A stretch of DNA of 64,000 nt, from assembly GCF_964340395.1 (NCBI RefSeq), contig NC_135565.1, positions 2,340,001 to 2,404,000 of the forward strand, in the 5' to 3' direction. The notes under the pieces were generated by a model, which searched no databases, was not told the origin of the DNA, and saw only the letters and a program-made list of their open reading frames with translations. The stretch is from Glandiceps talaboti. Lineage: Eukaryota; Hemichordata; Enteropneusta; Spengelidae. The first letter of the stretch is position 1. Each line of letters begins with the position of its first letter. A program made the position numbers and the translations under genes. This document shows, piece after piece, positions 9,949-24,090 of the stretch.

Positions 9949-12810
9949 ATGATGAACGAAGAAGTCATAGTCAAATACAGCTGTAAGTCTTGCACCGTCA
10001 ACCAGTTCAATTCTGATAGAAATCTTTTAAACAGTTCATGTTCTTTCCTACACTGCAGTGTCAGATCCCTTACAAAAAACTTTGATAGCTTTGTTAACTT
10101 TCTAAGCATGTTAGATCAAAATTTTCTTTTTATAGCTCTAACGGAAACATGGTTACATCCCGATTCAAATTGCTGTCTTTATGATTTGCCTTCCTATACT
10201 TTCGTTACTTGTAATCGTGAAGCCTCACAAGGTGGTGGAGTCGCTCTGTATTTTCACAACTCGTTGTCCTTCTCTCGCATTAACACATGTAAAATTAATC
10301 ACTGCGAATCCATCTTTGGGGAAACTATGATCAACAACAAAAAGATTTGATATGAATATTGACACATCTTTAGATAGCCCACCCGTTACTCATTACAATA
10401 CTCTCCTGAATACATACAATATGACACAATTAATTAACACCCCTACCAGAGTTACTAACACCTCACAAATATTACTGACCACTTTATTGAGTCCGGTACA
10501 ATTGAAACAGACATTTCAGACCACTATCCAATTTTCGGCATTATTAAAAGTCTGCATCACGTTTTTGAAAACAGTACCAAAACACACACCTACGATTTCT
10601 GGAATTACAACAAAGAGGCCTTCTTAGCTGACCTAAGCAATGTATCCTGGCAACCAGTCCACATGTGCGAAGATCCGTCTGAAGCATACAATATTTTTAA
10701 TGATTTATTTCATACTGTTATCAGAAGACATCTTCGAATAAAAACATTTACAAGAACACAAAAGTCAATTAAAAGACCCTGGATCACAAAGGGCTTAGTT
10801 ACATCCATACATACAAAACATAAACTTTTCTCGAAAATGAAAAATCACCCAAGGAATAACCAAATTAAAAATATGTATACTAGGTACAGGAATACATTGA
10901 CGAAGCTCCTTAGGTTGGCTAAGAAAAACTACTACACCAATAAAATTTCAAATGCCTCTGGCAACACCAACAAAACTTGGCTTATTATTAAAGAGATGTT
11001 GAACAAAACACATACCAAATGTTCTCCCGATAAATTAACTACAAACAACCCTGGAAACACATGCTTAACAGATACAAGAGATATTACTCAAGAATTCAAT
11101 AATTATTTCACTGGTATTGGGCCCAATCTTGCTCAAAAGATTACAAGCAACAAAGACTTTAGACAATACCTGGATGGGAACTACCTCAACTCCTTTTTCT
11201 TTCACCCCGTGTCTGAAGAAGACGTCCTTGGAGAAATATTCAAGCTTGATCCCCGCAAAGCTACCGGTCAGGACACAATTAATCCCCTCTTAGTTATACA
11301 CGCTGCTCACATTATTGCATGCCCTCTCACACATATAATTAACTGTTCTCTCAACAATGGTATTTTTCCAAGTCTACTTAAGATTGCCAAGGTAATACCT
11401 ATTTATAAAAACTCACACATATAATTAACTGTTCTCTCAACAATGGTATTTTTCCAAGTCTACTTAAGATTGCCAAGGTAATACCTATTTATAAAAAAGG
11501 TTCGCCATGCGATGTTGGCAATTATCGCCCCATTTCGATTTTGCCCGTAATCAGTAAAGTGTTTGAATCTATTGTCAATCATCAACTTGTTATATATTTT
11601 GAAAAATACAACATCCTCATCAAAACTCAGTTTGGTTTCAGGAAAAAACACAGTACTAAGCTTGCCCTGGTTGACCTGACCACTGGTATTGCTAATAAGC
11701 TGGACAATGGATATCTGACATGTGGTATATTCATTGATTTGCGGAAAGCCTTTGACACAATAGACCATAGTATTCTTCTACAGTGTCAGAGGCTTGTCTT
11801 TACTTTGGTTTAAAAGTTATCTCTCCCAGCGTAAGCAGTGTGTCTGTATAAATAATGTTACCTCGCCATATAGCGAAATACAATGTGGAGTACCACAAGG
11901 CTCAATTTTAGGCCCCCTTCTCTTTCTGATTTACATCAATGATATTGTGAACGCTACTGATGCATTTGAATTTCGATTATTTGCCGACGACACAAACTTG
12001 TTTCAATTTATCAACAATCCCTCAAATATAATTCAGCTTGATCAACTCCATTTCGACTTCAGGAAAGTCTGTGACTGGTGCGACGCCAATAGGCTCACTA
12101 TCAATGTAGAAAAAACGAATTTCATGATTATTAAGACTTCGCAAAGATTGGTGAAAACGGAGGGAAGTCTGGGCATCAATCGCTCACAAATTTCACAAGT
12201 AACGTCAACCAATTATCTTGGCGTGTGTTTAGATCAAAATATGCTTTGGACATCACACATTGAAAAAGTTAGGAAAGCAATTTCTCCAATTAATGGCATA
12301 ATTTCCAAAATTCGCTATTACGTACCTAAATTTACTCTTCTTCTGCTGTATAACTCTATGATCTTGTCCCATATCTCATATTGTATAGAGATATGGGGCA
12401 ATACATACAATACATTTCTCAAGCCTATCTTAAACCTTCAAAAGAAAGTTATTCGCTTTATAACTTTTTCAAATATTGGTGCTCCCTCCTCCCCTCTTTT
12501 TCAGCAACTAGGAATTCTAAGTGTCCACCAGCAATGCAAATTTAATACTTCTTTATTTATTTTTGATTTGAGGGCCGGTCACTTCCCGCAAACAGTTAAC
12601 GACTATTTCAACACACCACCAAATACGTATCACACTCGGAATACAACGAGAGATAACTTTTACATTCCAAAAGTAAATCTTACTTTGACGCAACACAATT
12701 TTCAGTATGCAGCTGCAAAACATTGGAACTCCTTACCTGAAGAATTGAAAAAAATACAATCCAGGACTACTTTTAAATCTCAGTTAAAACAGTATTTGTT
12801 ACAAAATTAA
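9949..12810 (+). pseudogene. Dead ORF2 (endonuclease-reverse transcriptase) of a CR1/L2-like retrotransposon
   Basis: This is a broken copy of the family found intact at 50696-55029; ORF1 is missing (5' truncated). The endonuclease part (LTETWLHPD; GGGVALYFHNSLSF) runs to about 10347. An internal deletion there has removed about 40 codons, including the GD-N-D active-site block. A frameshift follows near 10470 and the frame recovers by about 10625. An 86-bp direct duplication (11326-11411 and 11412-11497) breaks the frame before the NYRPISILP block. A deletion near 11790 separates IDLRKAFDTIDH from the next segment. The remainder reads on through CGVPQGSILGPLLFLIYIND and the catalytic FADD to a stop at 12810. 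It cannot encode an active enzyme. Confidence 0.93.
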
Positions 12811-13140
12811 TTCAGCTTTTTCTACCTTACATTGCATTTAATGCCAGTTGTTATATATTTTTTTTGATGAGAACGCGTTTTGTTTTGTTTGTTTTTTGTT
12901 TGTTTTTGTTTTAATTTCAAATTTGTTTTTGTTTTTGCTTTGATTATTTTATTTGTTTAATCAATTGTAGTATGGGCCACAAACTTGACTAGTTTGTTTC
13001 AAACTATTTCTGTGGTCCAGCCATAAACTCTGTATTCATCCATCAGTTTAATTGTAATATTTATTCCACTGTCTTTTGTACTTTCTCTCTTGTTATGTTG
13101 ATATGATTTTGAGTTTGTGGCAAATAAAATACTATATCTA
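12811..13140 (+). mobile_element. 3' UTR of the dead CR1/L2-like copy
   Basis: The block GGGCCACAAACTTGACTAG followed by AAACTATTTCTGTGG matches, with changes, the 3' UTR of the intact element on the minus strand (50840-50905). A T/G-rich run lies at 12850-12955. The similarity fades near GGCAAATAAAATAC (about 13118-13132). No pentanucleotide tail is kept, unlike the intact copy. Confidence 0.7.
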
Positions 13141-14647
13141 AAATACATTATGAGGCAAATATATAAAATCAATATTGTCAGGTGGACAATCTGGAAAATT
13201 AAATTTGATAAATTAAAGTCAATATTCAAAATACTACAACAAAGACCACTATAGGTTGTTATACATGTACATCTGTGAACGGCACAGTGTTTAAAAACAT
13301 TAAATTTACTGGCATCAGGTTTGTAAACTTTCTAGTTCTCCGATCCGGCATCTGTGGAACTTTAAAATGTAACTTGAAAAGCATATATGGACTATCATAA
13401 ACATTACTTACACACTTGTAAAAAATTATTCCGTTTAATGAATTTTCCAGAACCCTTTCAATGCTAGCCTGTGGTTTATTTTGGCAAGGTTACCAAATGA
13501 TTGAGCCCTATTCCAGAATACTCCCCATGGGTGATCAAGGTATGCTGTTCCTGCGCCAAACCACAATTGAATGGGGTTGGCTAAGTATCTCCAAATATAG
13601 ATTACGATCCAACCTCTCCTTGCAAATCCCACACTTATAAAGAAATCTCTTATTATGTATGAACACTGAAGTCGATTATCACTGTTATTTTATACTAGTG
13701 TATCATACATTTGCACATCTCCAGAATACGGGAAGTATGCCATATAACTGCACAAATGAAAATCAGCGACAACGTTTTTTTGTGAGCTTGAAGGGAAGAG
13801 GGAACTGGGAAACAATTTGTACAAAATATTTTCTCATCAGCCCCAACCCCTTCCCTAAGTGCTGTTCGTTCCCTCGGTTTGCATTTGCGCGGAAATGTAA
13901 TTCAGGCCAGATATACTCTCTGTCTAAAATAGGTGGAACAACATTATCCACATATTAGGGCAAGAAATGGCAAGACAACTAGTTTATTAACTGTTGAAAG
14001 CTTCATAAGACAGTTGATTTCTCGGGATTCAATTACGATATGAGCAGTCAAATTTGTGGTCGCTTCTTTCTTTATGTGAGGAGGATTTAATTTAGAAGTG
14101 TTTAAGACGATTTTTATGAAGATAGCACACTCGAGTAAACATATAACTATCAATCCAACAATATATACCAATGACAACTGTCAATCAAACGTGTCACGTG
14201 AACTGATTGCTTTGGTAAATGAAAATATAATTTCATTGAGACACTGACCCGCCCCTGTGCTACATCCAAGTGGGACACACAGAAGTATCTTTATACGCAT
14301 ATAAAGTCCAGATACGTCCTGATAAAGGAAGTCAAAAGTACAAACCATGTTTGGCAGTGTCATTTTATTTTGGTACATGCAAATGTATAATTGTTTTTTC
14401 TTCTGAGCTAACATAAAATGGAATATTAATGCTAGTACCTTTAGAATTCAAACTGTTCTTACTACATTTATCAAGTAAACAAATATACCTCACGTCTGAA
14501 TAAAGACTTGAATATGTGCTGAACAAGAAAAAATGAATCGATTAACTAGAGATTCTTACATTAATACTTTGGTGACTTCTGCACAAATGTTGAAGACATT
14601 CATTGACATCACTGTACCAGTCATTCTGTAACGTACACGTACCTATA
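13141..14647. other. Unique region, no supported gene
   Basis: Short frames exist on both strands near 13435-13960, but none has a recognisable motif or splice borders I trust. Confidence 0.4.
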
Positions 14648-17338
14648 GCGTAGAATGCCTGCCAATATTCGAAAATACAATACTGCAATGACTATATGCA
14701 ATACTGCAATGACTATATGCAATACTGCAATGACTATATGCAATACTGCAATGACTATATGCGATATGACTACATGAGATGACTATATGCGATATGACTA
14801 CATGAGGTGACTACATGCGATATGACTACATGAGATGACTACATGCGATATGACTACATGAGGTGACTACATGCGATATGACTACATGAGATGACTACAT
14901 GCGATATGACTACATGAGATGACTACATGCGATATGACTACATGAGGTGACTACATGCGATATGACTACATGAGATGACTATATGCAATACTGCGATGCG
15001 AGATGATGACATGATATGCGGCGATTTTGTAATGACGTTATGCCATTCGTAGATTATTCAATACGCATAATACGAGTATTGATATGAAACAGGCTAGGGA
15101 GTACTCCTCAGCATGTTGCACCGTTGCACGTGGTAAGAGGTGGACCATTTGATATCCGGGGGGGGGGGGGCTTGGAAGATTTCGGGGAAAAAAAGATGCC
15201 AAATGGATTTGCTTGAAAAAAAATCCGGATATTAGAGGGTGATGGGAAAAAAAGACGGACCACTACTGCTAGAAAAAAAATGTCTTGGCAGGGAAATGAT
15301 GCACAGGTTCGAGTATACTGTTGAACTTGCTCGTACCTCTCCAACCAGGACACTTGTCAAATCATGACAAACAGTTTCAAACACATGTCAGGTACCAGTC
15401 AGTTTCGTTAGCATGTGGTACATATATATATATATATATATATTTGTTCTTTTCTCTGTTTCTTTCGTAAATGGTTTAAATATTACTTCATGTAAGGGTT
15501 CATAAATAACTATACATAACATTATACATATAATACATGTATTACCTAGCTACCACACTAGTTACAGAACATGCCATGTAAGTGTTTGGCTGTTTCACAA
15601 TCAGTGCTTCACTTATCTTACACTTTGGGGCAAAAGTGAACTTGAAGGTTTTGTAATGGTAACCTTCATACTATTGGATAGTTTATAAAAGAACTTAATC
15701 TAAATTGTTCTAGTCTCTTCAGTATGAATTTGTCAAAAGGGATGCTATACTTCCTATTTCAGACACTACATGTATCGACACCACAACTCAAATTCAAGTT
15801 TCTATTGTACACTAGGTATGACCTCCTAAAGTGCTCTAACACATCAGTAACTTTACTATACATGCAATATCAATGCCCCTATACCAATGTTACAGGCCCA
15901 CTTTTATAACATGGAAAACTTAGGTAAAAAGTTATATTTACTTTAGCTTTTCGATGCTTGGCAATATATATCTCAGAGGCTATGCATAACCTAAAAATTG
16001 CCTAAATAGAAACAAAAAACTGCAGATCTGGCGGGGGGACCCCTTGCACTCCATCACCCCAGAGGCCACTCATTCGTTAAACCAACAATAAGATTCACCA
16101 AAATCAAATCAAAGTTCTTCCCTCCACCTCTTACTGTCAAGATGCTATGGAACTTTATTTCAAACATGTTTCAACCTTATGTAGTTGCTTTTTACATGTT
16201 AGAGCTGCCTTGTAAAGCTTGTAAATTATTGTCTGAAAGTGTCTGTGAATAGCCTAAACATTGCCTTTAGAAGTAAAAATCCTCCAGGCCGTTTTGTAGA
16301 ACCCTAGAAACCCCCCCCCCCATTCACACACACAATAACACACAAGAGGTGGACATATCCCAGTCTCAAAGCTCTTCCCTCTACAACTTACTGTCAGATG
16401 CTATGAAACTTTATTCAGGGGGGTCAGTGACTTTTTGTCGGCCCAATGGAAAAAAAACACTGACACCCCATCCCCCAAGCTTGAGAAACTGACTGGTCTA
16501 TCTGAATGTTTGAGCTCACCAATCAAGTTTCCGATTTGTATTTTCAGTGTGTCACCATACCATGGCATAAAAACTGTCAACGATGTTTATTTAATTGAAA
16601 ATCAAACATGTATGAAATATGTAGTTTTCTAAATATAATATGTGTGTCATAGAACATCTTTTTACTCTCTCTATTACCGTGTGCCAAAACCAAACAGAAA
16701 ATTGTGGCAACAAATGTAGGTGTTCAACATTGACGTAAAAAAAATACGGATATCTCAGAAAAGCAAAGAAAAAAAAGTTGCCAGCATAGGCGAAGGAGAA
16801 AAAAATAATTCTCAGGCAAGCAGGTGGGAAAAAAAATAATGACTCTCCACCAATCTTCAAAGCCCCCCAGGATATCGAATGGTCTACCCCTTATGCATAT
16901 TGAATAATCTACGAATGGCATAACGTCATTACAAAATCGCCGCATATCATGTCATCATCTCGCATCGCAGTATAGCATGTAGTCATCTCATGTAGTCATA
17001 TCGCATGTAGTCATCTCATGTAGTCACATCGCATGTAGTCACCTCATGTAGTCATATCGCATGTAGTCATCTCATATAGTCATATCGCATGTAGTCATCT
17101 CATGTAGTCATCTAATGTAGTCGCATCGCATGTAGTCACCTCATGTAGTCATATCGCATGTAGTCATCTCATGTAGTCACATCGCATGTAGTCATATCGC
17201 ATGTAATCATCTCATGTAGTCATATCGCATATAGTCATTGCAGTATTGCATATAGTCATTGCAGTATTGCATATCATTGCAGTATTGCATATAGTCATTG
17301 CAGTATTGAATTTTCGAATATTGGCAGGCATTCAACGC
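14648..17338. mobile_element. Foldback-like element: long inverted repeat with tandem subrepeats in its arms
   Basis: The left arm starts GCGTAGAATGCCTGCCAATA at 14648. Its reverse complement ends at about 17338 (TTGGCAGGCATTCAACGC). Both arms then hold AATACTGCAATGACTATATGC repeats, followed by many copies of a ~28-bp unit (ATATGACTACATGAGATGAC) at 14690-15000 and 16960-17310. Further inside both share GATTTTGTAATGACGTTATG and a 'GTGGACCATTTGATATCC' block beside a G run. The arms extend about 700 bp (to ~15350 and ~16700) around a 1.3-kb spacer with no gene I can identify. Long arms made of direct subrepeats are the hallmark of foldback elements. I see no clear target-site duplication and no transposase. 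Confidence 0.75.
15421..15442. repeat. Short (TA)n microsatellite
   Basis: About eleven TA dinucleotides lie inside the spacer of the foldback-like element. Confidence 0.9.
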
Positions 17339-18600
17339 CATACAATTAGACAGTCATTCTCTCATATCCCCGTGTACACAATCAGACAAACGTATTTCCT
17401 CATATCCCAGTATGCAGTGCTCTGACATAATGTATTCTTCAATTCTCCAGTGTAAATGTAACACGTACGTATACGTCACATATTATATATGTCATACTCT
17501 CTCCCTATTACAGCTAAAATGTCTTGGCCGGTGTTCATTCATGTAACATGACATTTATTTATACACCCTCAGACAACTTCTAATGCAAAATAACAATTAA
17601 TATAGGTGCCATACACAGTTGAATGTAGAAGTAGTCAAGTTGAAATGTTTATCAGTTAGAAAATAAACAATTGCAGCCATTAAAATCATCAAAGGAGCCT
17701 GTTGTGTTTGTTGTGTCTCAGTTTTTTTTAGTTTAGAGTTGAAATATGTCTAGCTTTGTGTCAAAAACGTAATGTCACAAGAGTGAAACACCAAGCCTAC
17801 ATCATTTTAGCTATATTTCCTAACGGATAAATTTACGGAATTATCGCATGGCTATATCAAAAGAGTCTCAAGTTATACATTAAACTCAGACCACTACAGT
17901 GATCTGAGATAAAGAAAAAAAAGGGGAAAAAGTGAATTATCTCAAATAAAAAGGTTCCCAAAATTCTATCTTTATTTGGCCCTATCAAACTAGTCCATCT
18001 TCAGGTCGTGAACCTAAAATCACAGGACAATATTTAAATTTAACGTTCAATTCAAGGAAACTATGCCTATTACCTGAATAATATCATCATGTGAGTAACC
18101 TGTGTCAGTTAGTTGAGAATTTTGACCGCTTCGACCACCTTCCTTCTCCCGCCTTCCTCTCTCCCGATATTTCGTTTGATTAGAAGCCAGTGTAAGTTGA
18201 CTAAGTACTTAGGATGAATATGTAAATACAGGCCTGGTCGTAATATTACTGGACAAAGTACTTTTCATCAATTTGGTACAAACTGAACCATTAGTGACCT
18301 TTGAACCTGTTTTTTTTTATTGAGAATTATCTCATTTTGATTTACTGTTGACTTTTCAAGCACTAAATTACTTCAATCTCCTATACAGATGAAGTCTTTT
18401 CAAATCACATATTGTGACGTCGACGTCCTTATGGTGAATTCTATAGTAGTATTGTTACGTTCCTAAAGTTCCGTTTTTTCATCATGCAGCGTACATCAAA
18501 TGAATACACTTCATCAAATGAATACGTAAAGAACTCTCTCCCTAGTTCGTGATTTATCTAACGATGTCTGACATATCTACCAACTTTGAACTTTAAACAA
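17339..18600. other. Unique region, no supported gene
   Basis: Nothing recognisable. An isolated pyrimidine-rich stretch (about 18139-18185) looks like a splice acceptor, but no convincing exon follows. Confidence 0.4.
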
Positions 18601-18612
18601 TGTATCATGTTC

Positions 18613-18718
18613 TGTGTATGTATGTATGTATGTATGTATGTATGTATGTATGTATGTATGTATGTATGTATGTATGTATGTATGTATGTATGTATGTATG
18701 TATGTATGTATGTATGTA

Positions 18719-18750
<32 letters not shown>

Positions 18751-18902
18751 TGCGTGCGTGTGTATGTATGTGTGTGTGTATGTATGTATGTAAGTATGTA
18801 TGTATGTGTATGTATGTAAGTATGTATGTATGTATGTATGTATGTATGTATGTATGTATGTATGTATGTGTGTGTATGTGTGTGTGTATGTGTGTATGTA
18901 TG

Positions 18903-18934
<32 letters not shown>

Positions 18935-18991
18935 CATGTCTGTCTGTCTGTCTGTCTGGCTGTCTGTCTGCCTGTCTGCCTGCCTGTCTGC

Positions 18992-19022
<31 letters not shown>

Positions 19023-19045
19023 GGTGGATAGATGGGTAGGTAGGT
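18613..19045. repeat. (GTAT)n/(GTGC)n/(GTCT)n compound microsatellite
   Basis: Long runs of TATG, then TGCG, TGTG and CTGT tetranucleotides, with a TAGG tail at 19021-19045. Tetranucleotide runs keep several frames open on both strands; these are not genes. Confidence 0.97.
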
Positions 19046-19628
19046 GTGTGTGTGTATACACATACTAGTTTCAGTTTAATTATGTTAATACTGAATATCT
19101 GGTCACGTGACACATCGAAACAAAAATAGGTCGTCGTTTTAAAGTTGACAACGACAAAGTTGACAAAAATGGTCTCATACTCAATAATTATTTTAAGGTA
19201 TTACGATGGGAAACATAAAATAAAAAAATGGTTGCCCTTTTCAATCGTTTACCCCTTTGAGATAGAGCGAGCCTACCATCTGTCATTGCACTTTTTGATA
19301 ATGGTATGAGGAGATATATCGTGTCTATGCATCTTGTAATTAAGATGTAACAATAGCATCAATGATTTACTTTCCATGATTCTATTTGAAAATAATTGCA
19401 GCACTGTGATTTGTAAGGAATTACACCGTATGGTCATATTGTTCATATTAATAGCAGATAATAACACGCTAGGTTATACGTATTCTGCGTGCTTAGTGAG
19501 CCGTCATATGACATCCTGTGAAAAAGGGAAGTTATATGATTACAATTTGAAATATGGCATTTACAAGTTGATATAAGGCGTGAATTATATTTGGTGTATA
19601 CAGTTGAGGTTGTGATTCTTACTGTAAG

Positions 19629-19784
19629 TCATCGCGGCAAGACACACAAAAAGGCTACGGATTGCTGTCATAACTTTTACGGGAAGTGAAATCGAAGACC
19701 GGAGGGCTTGGTTTGAACAATTATCAACGATAGGAGAACGTTTTGTCTCAGGTATTACATCTGGCCCGTGGGACAAGAGTACAG
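19629..19784 (+). CDS. Orphan symmetric (phase 1-1) exon, unidentified
   Basis: A 156-nt block lies between a plausible acceptor (GATTCTTACTGTAAG) and a strong donor (ACAG|GTAAGTTG). It is open in one frame for 51 full codons, with a split codon at each edge (phase 1 in, phase 1 out). The predicted peptide contains RLRIAVITFTGSEIEDRR, then AWFEQLSTIGERFVSG and GPWDKST, which has a natural protein composition. I cannot assign a domain. It does not join in frame to the lectin exon at 25510. The next 4.2 kb is minisatellite, so partner exons may have been lost or lie outside view. It may be a relic of a gene or the edge of one. Confidence 0.4.
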
Positions 19785-19889
19785 GTAAGTTGCATGAGCA
19801 GAAACACTAATAACTTAATATTTTCTAGTTCACTTTGTCACCAAACAAAATTGATAAAAATCATTGAGTTACTTGTATTAGTTTTGTTA

Positions 19890-22800
19890 TCAAGTGTTGG
19901 ACTACTATGTATTCTAATATCAGGTTGGACTACTATGTATTCTAATATCAGGTTGGACTACTATGCATTCTAATATCAGGTTGGACTACTATGCATTCTA
20001 ATATCAGGTTGGACTACTATGTATTCTAATATCATGTTGGACTACTATGCATTCTAATATCAGGTTGGACTACTATGCATTCTAATATCAGGTTGGACTA
20101 CTATGTATTCTAATATCATGTTGGACTACTATGCATTCTAATATCAGGTTGGACTACTATGTATTCTAATATCAGGTTGGACTACTATGTATTCTAATAT
20201 CAGGTTGAACTACTATGTATTCTAATATCAGGTTGAACTACTATGTATTCTAATATCATGTTGGACTACTATGCATTCTAATATCAGGTTGGACTACTAT
20301 GTATTCTAATATCAGGTTGGACTACTATGTATTCTAATATCAGGTTGGACTACTATGTATTCTAATATCAGGTTAGACTACTATGTATTCTAATATCAGG
20401 TTGGACTACTATGTATTCTAATATCAGGTTGGACTACTATGCATTCTAATATCATGTTGGACTACTATGCATTCTAATATCATGTTGGACTACTATGTAT
20501 TCTAATATCATGTTGGACTACTATGTATTCTAATATCAGGTTGAACTACTATGTATTCTAATATCAGGTTGGACTACTATGTATTCTAATATCAGGTTGA
20601 ACTACTATGTATTCTAATATCAGGTTGAACTACTATGTATTCTAATATCAGGTTGGACTACTATGTATTCTAATATCAGGTTGAACTACTATGTATTCTA
20701 ATATCAGGTTGGACTACTATGTATTCTAATATCATGTTGGACTACTATGTATTCTAATATCAGGTTGAACTACTATGTATTCTAATATCAGGTTGGACTA
20801 CTATGTATTCTAATATCAGGTTGGACTACTATGCATTCTAATATCATGTTGGACTACTATGTATTCTAATATCAGGTTGGACTACTATGTATTCTAATAT
20901 CAGGTTAGACTACTATGTATTCTAATATCAGGTTGGACTACTATGCATTCTAATATCAGGTTGGACTACTATGTATTCTAATATCAGGTTGGACTACTAT
21001 GTATTCTAATATCAGGTTGGACTACTATGCATTCTAATATCATGTTGGACTACTATGCATTCTAATATCAGGTTGGACTACTATGCATTCTAATATCAGG
21101 TTGGACTACTATGTATTCTAATATCAGGTTGGACTACTATGTATTCTAATATCAGGTTGGACTACTATGTATTCTAATATCAGGTTGGACTACTATGCAT
21201 TCTAATATCAGGTTGGACTACTATGCATTCTAATATCAGGTTGGACTACTATGTATTCTAATATCAGGTTGGACTACTATGTATTCTAATATCAGGTTGG
21301 ACTACTATGTATTCTAATATCAGGTTGGACTACTATGCATTCTAATATCAGGTTGGACTACTATGTATTCTAATATCAGGTTGGACTACTATGTATTCTA
21401 ATATCAGGTTGGACTACTATGCATTCTAATATCATGTTGGACTACTATGCATTCTAATATCAGGTTGGACTACTATGCATTCTAATATCAGGTTGGACTA
21501 CTATGTATTCTAATATCAGGTTGGACTACTATGTATTCTAATATCAGGTTGGACTACTATGTATTCTAATATCAGGTTGGACTACTATGTATTCTAATAT
21601 CATGTTGGACTACTATGTATTCTAATATCAGGTTGGACTACTATGTATTCTAATATCATGTTGGACTACTATGTATTCTAATATCAGGTTGGACTACTAT
21701 GTATTCTAATATCATGTTGGACTACTATGTATTCTAATATCAGGTTGGACTACTATGTATTCTAATATCAGGTTGGACTACTATGTATTCTAATATCAGG
21801 TTGGACTACTATGTATTCTAATATCATGTTGGACTACTATGTATTCTAATATCAGGTTGGACTACTATGCATTCTAATATCAGGTTGGACTACTATGTAT
21901 TCTAATATCATGTTGGACTACTATGTATTCTAATATCAGGTTGGACTACTATGCATTCTAATATCAGGTTGGACTACTATGCATTCTAATATCAGGTTGG
22001 ACTACTATGCATTCTAATATCAGGTTGGACTACTATGTATTCTAATATCATGTTGGACTACTATGTATTCTAATATCAGGTTGGACTACTATGTATTCTA
22101 ATATCATGTTGGACTACTATGCATTCTAATATCAGGTTGGACTACTATGCATTCTAATATCAGGTTGGACTACTATGCATTCTAATATCAGGTTCGACTA
22201 CTATGCATTCTAATATCAGGTTGGACTACTATGTATTCTAATATCAGGTTGGACTACTATGCATTCTAATATCAGGTTGGACTACTATGTATTCTAATAT
22301 CAGGTTGGACTACTATGTATTCTAATATCAGGTTGGACTACTATGTATTCTAATATGTTGGACTACTATGTATTCTAATATCAGGTTGGACTACTATGCA
22401 TTGTAATATCAGGTTGGACTACTATGCATTCTAATATCAGGTTGGACTACTATGCATTCTAATATCAGGTTGGACTACTATGTATTCTAATATCAGGTTG
22501 GACTACTATGCATTCTAATATCAGGTTGGACTACTATGCATTCTAATATCAGGTTGGACTACTATGTATTCTAACATCAGGTTGGACTACTATGCATTCT
22601 AATATCAGGTTGAACTACTATGTATTCTAATAACAGGTTGGACTACTATGTATTCTAATATCAGGTTGGACTACTATGCATTCTAGTATCAGGTTGGACT
22701 ACTATGTATTCTAATATCAGGTTGGACTACTATGTATTCTAATATCAGGTTGGACTACTATGTATTCTAATATCAGGTTCGACTACTATGCATTCTAATA

Positions 22801-24090
22801 TCAGGTTGGACTACTATGTATTCTAATATCAGGTTGGACTACTATGTATTCTAATATCAGGTTGGACTACTATGTATTCTAATATCAGGTTGGACTACTA
22901 TGTATTCTAATATCATGTTGGACTACTATGTATTCTAATATCGGGTTGGACTACTATGTATTCTAATATCAGGTTAGACTACTATGTATTCTAATATCGG
23001 GTTGGACTACTATGTATTCTAATATCAGGTTAGACTACTATGTATTCTAATATCAGGTTAGACTACTATGTATTCTAATATCAGGCTGGACTACTATGTA
23101 TTCTAATATCAGGTTGGACTACTATGCATTCTAATATCAGGTTGGACTACTATGCATTCTAATATCATGTTGGACTACTATGCATTCTAATATCAGGTTG
23201 GACTACTATGTATTCTAATATCAGGTTGGACTACTATGTATTCTAATATCAGGTTGGACTACTATGCATTCTAATATCAGGTTGGACTACTATGTATTCT
23301 AATATCAGGTTGGTCTACTATGCATTCTAATATCAGGTTGGACTACTATGCATTCTAATATCAGGTTGGACTACTATGCATTCTAATATCAGGTTGGACT
23401 ACTATGTATTCTAATATCAGGTTGGACTACTATGCATTCTAATATCAGGTTGGACTACTATGTATTCTAATATCAGGTTGGACTACTATGTATTCTAATA
23501 TCAGGTTGGACTACTATGTATTCTAATATCAGGTTGGACTACTATGCATTCTAATATCAGGTTGGACTACTATGCATTCTAATATCAGGTTGGACTACTA
23601 TGTATTCTAATATCAGGTTGGACTACTATGCATTCTAATATCAGGTTGGACTACTATGCATTCTAATATCAGGTTGGACTACTATGCATTCTAATATCAG
23701 GTTGGACTACTATGCATTCTAATATCAGGTTGGACTACTATGTATTCTGATATCAGGTTCGACTACTATGCATTCTAATATCATATTCGACTACTATGTA
23801 TTCTAATATCAGGTTGGACTACTATGTATTCTAATATCAGGTTCGACTACTATGTATTCTAATATCAGGTTGGACTACTATGTATTCTAATATCAGGTTG
23901 GACTACTATGCATTCTAATATCAGGTTCGACTACTATGCATTCTAATATCATGTTGGACTACTATGTATTCTAATATCAGGTTGGACTACTATGTATTCT
24001 AATATCAGGTTGGACTACTATGCATTCTAATATCAGGTTGGACTACTATGCATTCTAATATCATGTTGGACTACTATGCATTCTAATATG
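19890..24090. repeat. 28-bp minisatellite, about 150 copies
   Basis: The unit is GGTTGGACTACTATGTATTC followed by TAATATCA. Variation is limited mainly to three positions: TATGTATT/TATGCATT, CAGGTT/CATGTT, and TTGGAC/TTGAAC. The array is uninterrupted over 4.2 kb and abuts a retrotransposon fragment at about 24090. The unit length is not a multiple of three and carries stops, so no long frame exists here. Confidence 0.98.

Noticed and set aside
13435-13958. Frames on both strands (62-99 codons)
   Set aside because: No motif, splice border or promoter was strong enough to call a gene.
18577-19113. Long frames on both strands (Tyr/Val/Cys- or His/Thr-rich)
   Set aside because: They are translations of tetranucleotide microsatellites, with no start context or domain.
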